Source: DASXPG01 sp036493755 (GTDB lineage: Bacteria; Gemmatimonadota; Gemmatimonadetes; Gemmatimonadales; JACORV01). Taken from it: a DNA stretch of 31,073 bases. The translations under genes were made by a program, and so were the position numbers. The DNA lies in NCBI GenBank assembly GCA_036493755.1, contig DASXPG010000066.1, forward strand, positions 1 to 31,073. The letters are read 5' to 3'. Position 1 is the first letter of the stretch. The number at the start of each line of letters is the position of its first letter. The notes beneath the pieces were generated by a model, which had not been told where the DNA came from, did not search any database, and saw nothing but the letters and a program-made list of their open reading frames with translations. Below, in pieces: positions 23,750 through 31,073 of this stretch.

Positions 23750-24022
23750 ATGACTCGCGCAGCGGCCAAGGCGATGCGGTTCGCGCTCCTGCTGGCACTC
23801 TCTCTGGCAGCTACGGAAGCGTGCAGCGGCAATAGTCCGGTCGAGACACAGATCTGCCCTATCAACACCACCCCGAGCGTTCCGGCACAGGATTCTGCTG
23901 CACCCATGGCTCGGCCTCCCGTGGCGAGCTTCAACGTCCGTCCGAATTGCCCGGGTCACGTCGAACCGACCGTTCCGGCACCTCCGCCTGCCGTGGTTCC
24001 CGACACATTGACCGGTCCTTGA
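23750..24022 (+). CDS. Small proline-rich exported protein
   Basis: A 90-residue protein with a signal peptide (about residues 9-24, MRFALLLALSLAATEAC). The Cys could be lipid-modified, but TEAC is a poor lipobox. The mature part is low-complexity, rich in Pro, Val and Thr (EPTVPAPPPAVVPD), with two further cysteines (QICPIN, PNCPG). I do not recognise it. The ATG at 23750 follows a TATACT box by 6 nt; no Shine-Dalgarno is needed if it is leaderless. An internal ATG at 23774 is an alternative start. It is convergent with the next gene, with 26 nt between stops. Confidence 0.6.
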   Translation: MTRAAAKAMRFALLLALSLAATEACSGNSPVETQICPINTTPSVPAQDSAAPMARPPVASFNVRPNCPGHVEPTVPAPPPAVVPDTLTGP

Positions 24023-24048
24023 AGGACGGGCGATCCAACAAAGAGGCG

Positions 24049-24534
24049 TTAGTCGGATCGGACTCCGGTCCAGTGTGGGTGAAGCGCGCCGATGCCCGTC
24101 CCAAGAAGGGCGAATCCCACCGTGGACGCCGATATCAGCCACAGCGACGACATCGGCCGACGGCTACAATCCGAACACTGGCCGTGTGCCAACAGGGCGG
24201 CAACCGTCACGCCGAGCGCGAGACCTGATGCTCCGCCAGTAATCAATCCTCGCCGCCACTGTGTTCCGCGAGCCACGAGAACTTCCCTGATACGTTGCCC
24301 ATCGATCCAGTGCACAAGCGTGTCGTTGCGATTTGCACAGCGGACCGTGATGGAGGTACACAGATACAACACCGGTGATTGCGGCGACCAGGACGCAGCC
24401 AGATGGCCGACCTCGGGGGCTCTGCCGGTCGCGCTCACGCGAACCGCCGCGCCGCTGTCCAGCGTGGCAAAAACTTCCTGGGCACGGCCGGTTGCCGTTA
24501 TGACCAATGTGAGCAGGAAAACCAGTCTCAGCAT
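24049..24534 (-). CDS. Small membrane protein downstream of recG
   Basis: A 161-residue protein with a signal peptide (about residues 1-18, GRAQ). A beta-rich region (about 20-90) with a cysteine pair (YLCTSITVRCAN) follows, then two hydrophobic glycine-rich helices (about 98-115 and 130-150), with CSDC between them. The pattern of a small beta domain, then an arginine-containing turn, then a glycine-rich helix looks like families common in Gemmatimonadota, but I do not recognise a function. It starts 9 nt after the recG stop, so it is probably co-transcribed. Confidence 0.65.
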   Translation of the reverse strand: MLRLVFLLTLVITATGRAQEVFATLDSGAAVRVSATGRAPEVGHLAASWSPQSPVLYLCTSITVRCANRNDTLVHWIDGQRIREVLVARGTQWRRGLITGGASGLALGVTVAALLAHGQCSDCSRRPMSSLWLISASTVGFALLGTGIGALHPHWTGVRSD

Positions 24535-24543
24535 GTCAGCCCA

Positions 24544-26628
24544 TTAACCCGGAATCGCCCGAAAAAGTTCCAGTCCTCTTTCGAAACGCCTGCCTATTTC
24601 GGTCACCACGGGCCGCAGTGCGCGAGCCTCGAGCGTCGGATCGGCGGCGATGGTTTCGCGCGCGATCGAGTGGGCAAGATCCAGGAGATCGGCGTCACGG
24701 GCGAAATCGGCGAAGCGCAGACCGACGAGCCCCGACTGCCGTGCCCCGACCAGCTCCCCGTGTCCCCGCTCCGCCAGGTCCAGTTCGGCGATCTTGAAGC
24801 CGTCGGTGGTCTCGGCAAACCGCTGGAGCCGCGGCGCCCCGCCATTCTCTCCCGGTAGCAAGATGCACCAGCTCTCCGCCGAGCCACGGCCGATGCGCCC
24901 GCGAAGCTGGTGCAGCTGCGCCAGGCCGAAGCGCTCCGGATGCTCTATCACCATCACCGTCGCGTTGGCGACGTCGATCCCCACCTCAATTACTGTGGTC
25001 GCGACGAGGATCTGCACCTCGCCCTTCCGGAATCGCCGCATCACCCTGTCGCGCTCGTCCGCGGCGAGTCGCCCATGGACCAGCCCGACCTCCAGCTCCG
25101 GAAATACCTCCTCGGCCAGCAGCTTGGCCATCTTCGAGGCGGCCTTGAGATCGTTCTTCTCGGTCTCATCGATCACCGGGTAGACCACGTACGCCTGCCG
25201 CCCAAGGGCGACCTGCGCCTTGATGAACTCGTAGAGCCGTGGCCGGCCCCGCGGCGTCTCGATCTTCGTCGTCACCGTGCCGCGCCCCGGCGGCAGCTCG
25301 TCGAGCTTCGAGACGTCGAGATCGCCGTAGACCGCGAGCGCCAGGGTGCGCGGGATCGGCGTGGCCGAGAGCAGCAGCACATCGGGACCCTCGGCGGCGT
25401 TCTTCTGGGCCAGGAGCGCGCGCTGCGCGACGCCGAAGCGGTGCTGCTCGTCGATGACCGCGAGGCCGAGGCGGCGGAAGGTGACCTCGTCCTGGATGAG
25501 CGCGTGGGTGCCGACGACCACGGGCGACATCCCGGTGCGCAGTCGCGCGCGGATCTCGGCCTTCTCTCCGGCGGCGAGGCGGCCCACCAGCAGCTCGGGC
25601 ACCATGCCTAACGGCGCGAGGAGCTTCTGAAGCGTGATCGCGTGCTGCTCGGCGAGCATCTCGGTGGGCGCCATCAGCGCCGATTGAAAATCGTTCTCGG
25701 CGGCGAGGAGCATGGCGAAGAGGGCCACGACGGTCTTGCCGCTCCCGACGTCACCCTGGAGCAGCCGGTGCATCCGGACCGGAGCCGTCATGTCACCGAC
25801 GATTTCCTTCAGGCAGCGCTTCTGCGCCCCGGTCAGCTCGAAGGGGAGCGCGGCCCGCAGCTTGGTGGTGAGATCGCGCTTGACCTCGAATCGGATCCCC
25901 GCGCGGGAGCGGTGTGCCAGCCAGCGCGCCCGCGCCAGGACCAGCTGAAGCAGAACCAGCTCCTCGAACGCCAGGCGCCGCCGTCCCTGCTCCGCCTCCT
26001 CGGCACTGGACGGGTGGTGCATGACCCGCATCGCCTCGGGGAGATCGATCACCCCGGCCCGCTTTCGCCATTCCGCCGGCAACTCTTCGCGCACCTGCGG
26101 GAGCAGCACCGGCAAGTGCTGGTCGAGGAGCCGGCGCAGCTGGCGGACGGTGAGGCCCTCGGTGGCGTGATAGACCGGTAGCACCACCCCGGTGTCGGGT
26201 GCCTCTTCGTCTTCGCCGCCCAGGACGATCCATTCGCGCGGCTGAAGCTGGCGGCCGTGGAAGTGCCGGATCGGGCCGGTGACGAGTAGCAGCATTCCCT
26301 TGGTGATCGACCGCTCGAGGAACGGCCGGCCCGGCCAGCCGCACTCGATCAATCCCGTTTCGTCCTTGAGGACGCACTGGAAGACGCGCAGCCGCCGCCG
26401 GGTCGGGATGACCGCCGTCGAGACCACGCGCCCGACGACCGTGATGTCGGAGCCGGTCGGCGCGGACCGGGCCTGCGCGATCGGGGAGACGGTGGTCGCA
26501 TCGAGATAGCGGAAGGGGACGTGATAGACGAGATCGCGCGCGGTATGGATGCCGAGCCTGCCGAGGAGATCGGCGCGCATCTGGCCGACGCCCTTGAGGA
26601 ACTGGACCGGCGTCTCGAGGGTCAGCAT
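24544..26628 (-). CDS. recG: ATP-dependent DNA helicase RecG
   Basis: A 694-residue branched-DNA helicase that remodels stalled forks and Holliday junctions. The N-terminal wedge (OB-fold) domain is seen in the first 200 residues (LETPVQFLKGVGQMRADLLGRLG, VVGRVVSTAVIPTRRRLRVF). Helicase motifs include Walker A GDVGSGKT, the RecG-typical DEQHRFGVAQR (motif II), LLLSATPIPRTLAL (motif III), TTVIEVGIDVANA and QLRGRIGRGS (motifs V-VI). The length is normal. I chose the ATG giving MLTLETPVQ; upstream in-frame codons lie in the repeat-rich gap at 26635-26705. It is downstream of ftsY. Confidence 0.96.
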   Translation of the reverse strand: MLTLETPVQFLKGVGQMRADLLGRLGIHTARDLVYHVPFRYLDATTVSPIAQARSAPTGSDITVVGRVVSTAVIPTRRRLRVFQCVLKDETGLIECGWPGRPFLERSITKGMLLLVTGPIRHFHGRQLQPREWIVLGGEDEEAPDTGVVLPVYHATEGLTVRQLRRLLDQHLPVLLPQVREELPAEWRKRAGVIDLPEAMRVMHHPSSAEEAEQGRRRLAFEELVLLQLVLARARWLAHRSRAGIRFEVKRDLTTKLRAALPFELTGAQKRCLKEIVGDMTAPVRMHRLLQGDVGSGKTVVALFAMLLAAENDFQSALMAPTEMLAEQHAITLQKLLAPLGMVPELLVGRLAAGEKAEIRARLRTGMSPVVVGTHALIQDEVTFRRLGLAVIDEQHRFGVAQRALLAQKNAAEGPDVLLLSATPIPRTLALAVYGDLDVSKLDELPPGRGTVTTKIETPRGRPRLYEFIKAQVALGRQAYVVYPVIDETEKNDLKAASKMAKLLAEEVFPELEVGLVHGRLAADERDRVMRRFRKGEVQILVATTVIEVGIDVANATVMVIEHPERFGLAQLHQLRGRIGRGSAESWCILLPGENGGAPRLQRFAETTDGFKIAELDLAERGHGELVGARQSGLVGLRFADFARDADLLDLAHSIARETIAADPTLEARALRPVVTEIGRRFERGLELFRAIPG

Positions 26629-26634
26629 ACGTAC

Positions 26635-26705
26635 GTCGTGAGTCGTGAGTCGTATGTGGGAAAGCCGCGTGCAGTTCCGACGCACGACGCACATACGACG
26701 CACGG
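26635..26705. repeat. Heptad repeats between ftsY and recG
   Basis: GTCGTGA, GTCGTGA, GTCGTAT at 26635-26655, and CGACGCA, CGACGCA, CATACGA, CGCACGG at 26678-26705. The two runs are roughly inverted relative to each other and flank a 22-bp centre, so the transcript could fold into an imperfect hairpin. Confidence 0.6.
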
Positions 26706-26706
26706 C

Positions 26707-27603
26707 CTAGTCCGCAAGCAGTCTCCCTGCATACGACGCCGCGTCGAACACCTCGAGATCCTCGACTTTCTCACCGATGCCGATGAAGCGCACCGGAAGC
26801 TTGAGCTCCTTGCGCAGGGCGACGACGGTGCCGCCGCGAGCGGTGCCGTCGAGCTTGGTCACGATGAGGCCGGTCACGGGGATCGCCTGCGCGAACACTT
26901 TCCCCTGTTGCACCGCATTCTGGCCCGTCGATCCGTCGAGGACCAGGAAGGTTTCGTGCGGCGCACCCGGCACCCGCTTGGCGACCACCCGCGCGATTTT
27001 GCCCAGCTCCTTCATCAGGTCGTCCTGGGTGTGCAGCCGGCCGGCGGTATCCACGATGACGGTATCGAGACCGCGCGCGATCGCGGCATCCAGCGCATCG
27101 AAGGCAACGGAAGCTGGATCCTGTCCGCTCTGGCCGCGCACACAGGGCAGCCCGATGCGCGTCGCCCATTCGTCGAGCTGTGCCACGGCGCCCGCGCGGT
27201 AGGTGTCGGCAGCGCAGAGAAGAACCTTGCGGCCTTCCTTGCCGAGGCGCTTGCCTAACTTCGCGGAGGCAGTCGTCTTCCCCGAACCGTTCACGCCGAT
27301 CATCAGGATGACCGTCGGACCGGAGGTGGGCCGTGCCAGCACGCCGGGAGATGATGGCGCGCCATCGGTGAGCAAAGCGACGAGCCGATCCTGGAGTACG
27401 GCGTGGACATCATCGGCAGTCTTGAGCCGGCCGCGGCGCACTTCTTCAGTGACCGCGCCCACCAGCTCCATCGTCGCCGCCACACCCAGATCCGATTCGA
27501 TGAGCGCGCGCTCGAAGGCATCGAGCTCGGCCTTGTCCATCCCGCGGACGAGGACGCGAACATCGGTGAGGGCGACGCGTTTGATCTTTGACCAGAGACC
27601 CAT
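26707..27603 (-). CDS. ftsY: Signal recognition particle receptor FtsY
   Basis: A 298-residue SRP GTPase that docks SRP-ribosome complexes at the membrane. The N domain (about residues 1-95) precedes the G domain with G1 GVNGSGKTTASAKLG, DTYRAGAVAQL, G3 DTAGR, the TKLDGTARGG motif and the closing GIGEKVEDLEVFD. The acidic A domain found in E. coli FtsY is absent; only a short N-terminus (MGLWSKIKRVAL) precedes the NG core, common outside proteobacteria. The ATG at 27603 matches the family start. It lies 59 nt downstream of the vWA gene and is followed by recG. Confidence 0.95.
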   Translation of the reverse strand: MGLWSKIKRVALTDVRVLVRGMDKAELDAFERALIESDLGVAATMELVGAVTEEVRRGRLKTADDVHAVLQDRLVALLTDGAPSSPGVLARPTSGPTVILMIGVNGSGKTTASAKLGKRLGKEGRKVLLCAADTYRAGAVAQLDEWATRIGLPCVRGQSGQDPASVAFDALDAAIARGLDTVIVDTAGRLHTQDDLMKELGKIARVVAKRVPGAPHETFLVLDGSTGQNAVQQGKVFAQAIPVTGLIVTKLDGTARGGTVVALRKELKLPVRFIGIGEKVEDLEVFDAASYAGRLLAD

Positions 27604-27662
27604 CGAACAGGAAAGATAGAGTGCGGATCGCGAACGAGGAGTCCCGCGACTCATGCTCGCGG

Positions 27663-29294
27663 CTAACGCAACCCGCGCCTTCTTCTCGCCACCCATTCGA
27701 TCACCAGCGCCGCCAGGGCCACGGCGTAGAGCCATGGACTGAATCGCACCGGTTCCGGCTCGAAGAAACTCGCCGTTGCCAGCCCGGGCTGGGAATGGAG
27801 CGTCGGCGTGCGCGGCAGAAACTCGTCCTCTCCCGCCCCCAGTGAATCACGCAGCCGCGCCAGGCTGGCGGGCGCGGAGGCGTGCTCCTGGAGCAGCCAG
27901 TCGGTGAGCGATGACATCAGCGCCCGATATCCCTCGCCGGCGACGCCACCGTGGCTGGCCCAGCGCCACAGCCCGCTCGCCCCGATGGCGACGGTGCGGC
28001 GTCCGCCGGCTTCGACTCCCTGCACCACCACCCGCGAATGGCCCCGCCGGTCCAGCTGCGCAATCATGCCGGCCCAGGTCACCGTGTCGCCCTTCAGCTC
28101 GAGGACGCTCTCGAGCGGCGGCAGGCTCTCGGCGGGAACGCCGCTGAGCGCCGCCCCCACCGGCGACGCGAACTCCGGCGCGATGACGTACCAGTCGCCG
28201 GCCGCCGCGTTGTCCGACGGTCCCCCGATCGTGATCCACTGCCAGAGCGAGCGCTTCGCCATCCGGCTCACCGACGCTACGCCCTCCGAGCTGCCGTGCG
28301 CGACCACCAGCGCGGCACCGGACGCCTCGGCCCGGATCGCGGCGTCGGAAACGGCGTGCATGCTGCGCGCGTCGCGCCAGCCGCCGTTGCCAAGGTGCAC
28401 AAATGCGTGGACGGGCACCCCGCTTCCAGAGGTCAGGGTGCGCACCAGCCAGCGGAAGTCCCAGTCGGGGACGTCGCTGAAGAGCGAAATGGCACTGGCC
28501 CGCGAAACCGACGCCGCGGTCTGGCGGGCGTCGTCCCGCGGCTCGGCGTCGCGCGCGAAACCGGTGAGGCGGGCCTCGTAGCGGCGCGTCTCGGGAACGC
28601 CCGAGGCCGGCGCCGGCACGAACCCGAGGTCGCGTGCGATGTTGCCGCCGGCGCCTAACGAGACGCGCACCCGCGCCACCACGTGTCCCTGCTCGCGCAG
28701 CTCGAGGGTGACGGCATCGTTCGGCGACGTGCCGGCGGCGACCAGCTCCACGTGGGCCACGGCGGTATCGCCGGCACGCAGGGCCGCCGGAAGATCGAGG
28801 CCGCTGATGCCGACGTCGGGCACCGGCGGCCGCGGCAGCACCACGATGCGCGCGGCACCGAGAAGATCGGCGGGGAGCGAGGGGGCGTCGTCCACTTCGC
28901 CATCGGTGACCACCACGATGCGGCCGCCGCGGCTCGCCGCATCACGCAGCGCGGGGAGCAGGCGGCTGGTCCGAGCGTCGGGCCTCGTGGCCGGCGTGAA
29001 GGTGGAAGGAAGATCGCCGAAGACGACGATGCGCCCGGCACTCCCCGCCGCGGCACGGGCGGTATCGGCGGCGGCGCGCCAGCGCGCATCGGATGCCGGA
29101 TCGGTCATCGAAAGCGACCCGTCGATAAGAACCTGGGTGCGCGCTGCCAGCTCGCGGTGGCAGGAGGGATTGATGAGCAGCACGGCCACGGCGCCCCACG
29201 CCGCGGTGCGCAGCACGGCGAGCGGGATCGCGCCACGGCCGGCGCGCTCCAACACGAGATAGAGGACCAGCGCGGCTGCCGCCGCGACCAGCAC
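27663..29294 (-). CDS. Membrane protein with von Willebrand A-like domain
   Basis: A 543-residue protein. Two N-terminal hydrophobic segments (about residues 1-16 and 23-43) precede a vWA-like domain with a MIDAS-type motif DGSLS (about residue 58) and VVVTDGEVDD. A CARDB/Ig-like region and a second Rossmann-like domain (about 260-480) follow. A C-terminal transmembrane helix ends in an Arg-rich tail (WLYAVALAALVIEWVARRRR). It resembles BatA-like or glutamine-amidotransferase-like membrane proteins seen near MoxR clusters. The GTG start shares its G with the hisA stop (TAGTG), so it is probably translated by re-initiation. Confidence 0.78.
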   Translation of the reverse strand: MLVAAAAALVLYLVLERAGRGAIPLAVLRTAAWGAVAVLLINPSCHRELAARTQVLIDGSLSMTDPASDARWRAAADTARAAAGSAGRIVVFGDLPSTFTPATRPDARTSRLLPALRDAASRGGRIVVVTDGEVDDAPSLPADLLGAARIVVLPRPPVPDVGISGLDLPAALRAGDTAVAHVELVAAGTSPNDAVTLELREQGHVVARVRVSLGAGGNIARDLGFVPAPASGVPETRRYEARLTGFARDAEPRDDARQTAASVSRASAISLFSDVPDWDFRWLVRTLTSGSGVPVHAFVHLGNGGWRDARSMHAVSDAAIRAEASGAALVVAHGSSEGVASVSRMAKRSLWQWITIGGPSDNAAAGDWYVIAPEFASPVGAALSGVPAESLPPLESVLELKGDTVTWAGMIAQLDRRGHSRVVVQGVEAGGRRTVAIGASGLWRWASHGGVAGEGYRALMSSLTDWLLQEHASAPASLARLRDSLGAGEDEFLPRTPTLHSQPGLATASFFEPEPVRFSPWLYAVALAALVIEWVARRRRGLR

Positions 29295-30013
29295 TACGAG
29301 CGGGATAGACAGGCGAACGCCTCCTGGAGCGTGAACCGCTTCTCGAACAGCGCCCTTCCCACGATGGCGCCGGCGAGGCCGGCGGCTTCGATGCGGCGCA
29401 AATCATCCAATCCGTCCACGCCGCCCGACACCACTACGTCCATCCCCGTCTCCTGTGCCAGCGCGGCCGCTCCCCTGACGTCCGCGCCCCCGAGCCTTCC
29501 TTCGCGGCTCAATTCCGTCACCGCCAGCGTTTCGATTCCCTGGGCCGCGGCGCGTCGCGCCAGGTCCTCGGGCTTCCAGTCTCCGGCATCGGGCCAGCTT
29601 CGCGACCACACCCTTCCATCCTGGACGTCGATGGCGAGACCCAGGCAGTCGGCGGCGAACTGGTCGGCCAGCTCGCGCAGCAATTCCTCATCCTCCGCCG
29701 CCTGCGCGCCCAGGAGAACGCGCTGGACGCCCGCGTCCCTGAGCTCGGCGACGTCGTCGGAGCGCCAGAGCCCGCCGCCGAGCTGGATGGGAACGGGCGA
29801 GCGCTTCACCAGTGCGGCGACGAGCGCCGTCTGGTCGCCGACGCCGAAGGCGCGATCGAGATCGACGACGTGCACCCAGCGCGCGCCCGCGGCGACGAAC
29901 TGGTCGAGGACGGCAAAGGGATCGGGATGGTACAGCGTGGCACGGCTCAGGTCGCTGCGGGATGCCCGCACGACCTTGCCTTCATGGATATCGATGGCGG
30001 GGAAGAGATCCAC
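29294..30013 (-). CDS. hisA: HisA: ProFAR isomerase of histidine biosynthesis
   Basis: A 239-residue TIM-barrel enzyme for the fourth step of histidine synthesis (ProFAR to PRFAR). It shows the catalytic aspartates in LFPAIDI (near the N-terminus) and LAIDVQDGRVW, the threonine in AVTELSREG, and phosphate-binding QLGGGLW and VVSGGVDGLDDL. I chose the GTG at 30013 (VDLFPAID). Starts further upstream would translate the heptad repeats. There are no other his genes in the window. The phosphate-binding halves are intact, but the enzyme could also be PriA-like. Confidence 0.9.
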   Translation of the reverse strand: MDLFPAIDIHEGKVVRASRSDLSRATLYHPDPFAVLDQFVAAGARWVHVVDLDRAFGVGDQTALVAALVKRSPVPIQLGGGLWRSDDVAELRDAGVQRVLLGAQAAEDEELLRELADQFAADCLGLAIDVQDGRVWSRSWPDAGDWKPEDLARRAAAQGIETLAVTELSREGRLGGADVRGAAALAQETGMDVVVSGGVDGLDDLRRIEAAGLAGAIVGRALFEKRFTLQEAFACLSRS

Positions 30014-30022
30014 TGCACAGAA

Positions 30023-30057
30023 GGTCGACGGTCGACCGTCGACGGTCAACCGTTAAC
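30023..30057. repeat. Five 7-bp tandem repeats upstream of hisA
   Basis: GGTCGAC, GGTCGAC, CGTCGAC, GGTCAAC, CGTTAAC run in perfect 7-bp phase between the M23 peptidase gene and hisA. They share the consensus N-G-T-Y-R-A-C with the run at 352-429. Confidence 0.75.
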
Positions 30058-30062
30058 CGGTT

Positions 30063-31073
30063 CTAGTCTACCGAATGCACCGCAACGTTCGGGTTTTCCG
30101 GCTGCTCCATCAGCTGCAGCAGCCGCGCCTTCTCATCGAGGAACGCGGGCCGCCGCGCCGGCGCGATCGGTGCGCCGTCGCCGGTACCGAAGCTGCGGCG
30201 CGGGTTCACCGCGACGCCATTGATGCGCAGCTCGTAGTGCAGGTGCGGCCCGGTTGCGAGACCGCTGGCCCCGACGTAGCCGATGGTCTGGCCCTGCTCG
30301 ACGTGCGCGCCGGCGTGAATTCCCTCGCCGAAACCGGAAAGGTGCGCATAGCGCGTCGTCGTGGTGCTGTTGTGCCGGATCTCGACGAGGTTGCCGTAGT
30401 CACCCATCCGCGCGGCCCAGGTGATTGTCCCCTTGCCGACCGAGCGCACCGGCGCGCCGTACGCGGCGCCGAAATCGATGCCGAGGTGGGGGCGGCTGTA
30501 GTGCAGCAGCGGATGATACCGGCTCCGGGAGAAGCCCGACGAGATGCGCTTGAACTCGAGGGGTGCGCGCAGCAGCTCGCGCTTCATCGAGTGGCCCTGG
30601 TCGTCGTAGAATGCCGGATTGCCGTTGGGATCGTCGAAGCGGAAGGCGTAGACGGGATGCGAGCTGATGTCGAGCCGCGCCGCGAGAATGCGGCCGTACC
30701 GGATCTCTCCCTCGCTCGACACCATCCGCTCGGCAAGCACGCGGAACCGGTCGCCGGGCTGGATGTCGCGGGAGAAGTCCACCGACCAGTCGAAGACGTC
30801 GGCGAGCGACCAGACCAGCTGGCCGCGTGACTCGTTAGGGAGCAGGTCGTCCTTGATGGCGCCGGTGATCGCGTCGCTGACCGACGACGTCACCGTTCCC
30901 TCGACCACGAACGGCTCGTCGTGCCAGGCGATCGCCTCGACGCTCGGCGTCCAGCCCGAGTCGGCGGTGCGCACCAGGGTGAGGCGCTGGTCGTACGACG
31001 CCCGCACTACCACCGCGCTCGGCGCATCCTCGCCGTGGCGCTGCCGGAAGTTGAAGACGGTGCCGGAGCGAAC
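30063..31073 (-). CDS. M23 family metallopeptidase (N-terminus cut by window edge)
   Basis: About 336 residues of a zinc endopeptidase that cleaves peptidoglycan cross-links or bridges. The C-terminal M23 (LytM) domain shows the zinc ligands HLGIDFG (H-x3-D) and GPHLHYEL (H-x-H), with GYVGASGLATGPHLH typical of MepM/NlpD-like enzymes. The upstream part (about 200 residues) contains an OapA-like or SH3-like region (VFNFRQRHGE, then a beta-rich stretch). The reading frame is open to the right edge, so the signal peptide and start are missing. It is a likely cell-wall hydrolase in the periplasm. Confidence 0.9.
   Translation of the reverse strand, partial: VRSGTVFNFRQRHGEDAPSAVVVRASYDQRLTLVRTADSGWTPSVEAIAWHDEPFVVEGTVTSSVSDAITGAIKDDLLPNESRGQLVWSLADVFDWSVDFSRDIQPGDRFRVLAERMVSSEGEIRYGRILAARLDISSHPVYAFRFDDPNGNPAFYDDQGHSMKRELLRAPLEFKRISSGFSRSRYHPLLHYSRPHLGIDFGAAYGAPVRSVGKGTITWAARMGDYGNLVEIRHNSTTTTRYAHLSGFGEGIHAGAHVEQGQTIGYVGASGLATGPHLHYELRINGVAVNPRRSFGTGDGAPIAPARRPAFLDEKARLLQLMEQPENPNVAVHSVD

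Noticed and set aside
24015..24027. 13-nt palindrome GTCCTT-G-AAGGAC over the stop of the small exported gene as a terminator
   Set aside because: The stem is short and no T-run follows on either strand; too weak to call a terminator.
30014..30049. Upstream TTG start for hisA
   Set aside because: It would translate the heptad repeats into the N-terminus, while HisA proteins begin just before the PAID motif.
6670..30840. TTA codons as a bldA-like developmental switch
   Set aside because: TTA here occurs in housekeeping genes (recG, ftsY) and almost always within GTTAGGC, so the DNA word rather than the codon seems to be the signal.
1..31073. CRISPR arrays, insertion sequences, tRNA or rRNA genes
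   Set aside because: I saw no regularly spaced repeats, transposase motifs, terminal inverted repeats, or tRNA TPsiC-like arms on either strand.

Overview
This is a high-GC window (about two-thirds G+C by eye). It is dense bacterial chromosome with 24 protein genes, no recognisable tRNA, rRNA, CRISPR array or mobile element, and no gene-free stretch longer than about 150 bases. The gene style suggests a soil or sediment Gemmatimonadota or a close relative. It includes an alginate-export-type porin, a short copper nitrite reductase with an Rrf2 regulator, a zinc-ribbon Hanks kinase with a PEGA-like tail, many bacterial Ig-like proteins, LVIVD and YVTN beta-propellers, and a bacilliredoxin. The phylum is an inference from gene content, not a proof.

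Left part (1-10.9 kb): a partial alanine racemase gene (minus strand) diverges from mazG. Next comes a likely denitrification cassette, nirK - outer-membrane porin - Rrf2-type Fe-S regulator, preceded by two copies of a 14-bp palindrome two helical turns apart. asnS follows on the minus strand. Its 5' end overlaps head-to-head with a PQQ-propeller lipoprotein gene, so each start lies inside the other gene. A small membrane protein, a bacilliredoxin, an Ig-like/LVIVD propeller protein and a YVTN propeller protein follow. Three consecutive convergent gene pairs overlap by exactly 4 nt at their stop codons.

Middle part (10.9-24 kb): an ECF sigma factor and a membrane-anchored putative anti-sigma factor (minus strand) diverge from a giant (about 2250 aa) exported protein built from Ig-like repeats. 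Behind it lies a tightly packed group: a zinc-ribbon Ser/Thr kinase with a transmembrane helix and PEGA-like domain, a repeat-containing exported protein, and a lipoprotein fusing Ig-like domains to a predicted beta-barrel. The last three genes are joined by ATGA overlaps. This block is the best candidate for an undescribed system: a cell-surface Ig-repeat fibre or adhesin with its own transcriptional (sigma/anti-sigma) and kinase signalling. The function is inferred from architecture and context.

Right part (24-31 kb): a minus-strand run of mostly housekeeping genes, reading right to left: M23 peptidase (partial), hisA, a von Willebrand A-type membrane protein, ftsY, recG and a small membrane protein.

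Across the window there are unusual sequence-level signals. The heptamer GTTAGGC holds nearly all TTA leucine codons. Degenerate 7-bp tandem repeats sit in intergenic gaps and once inside mazG. Several genes have a TATAAT-like box 5-6 nt before the start codon, which implies leaderless mRNAs.
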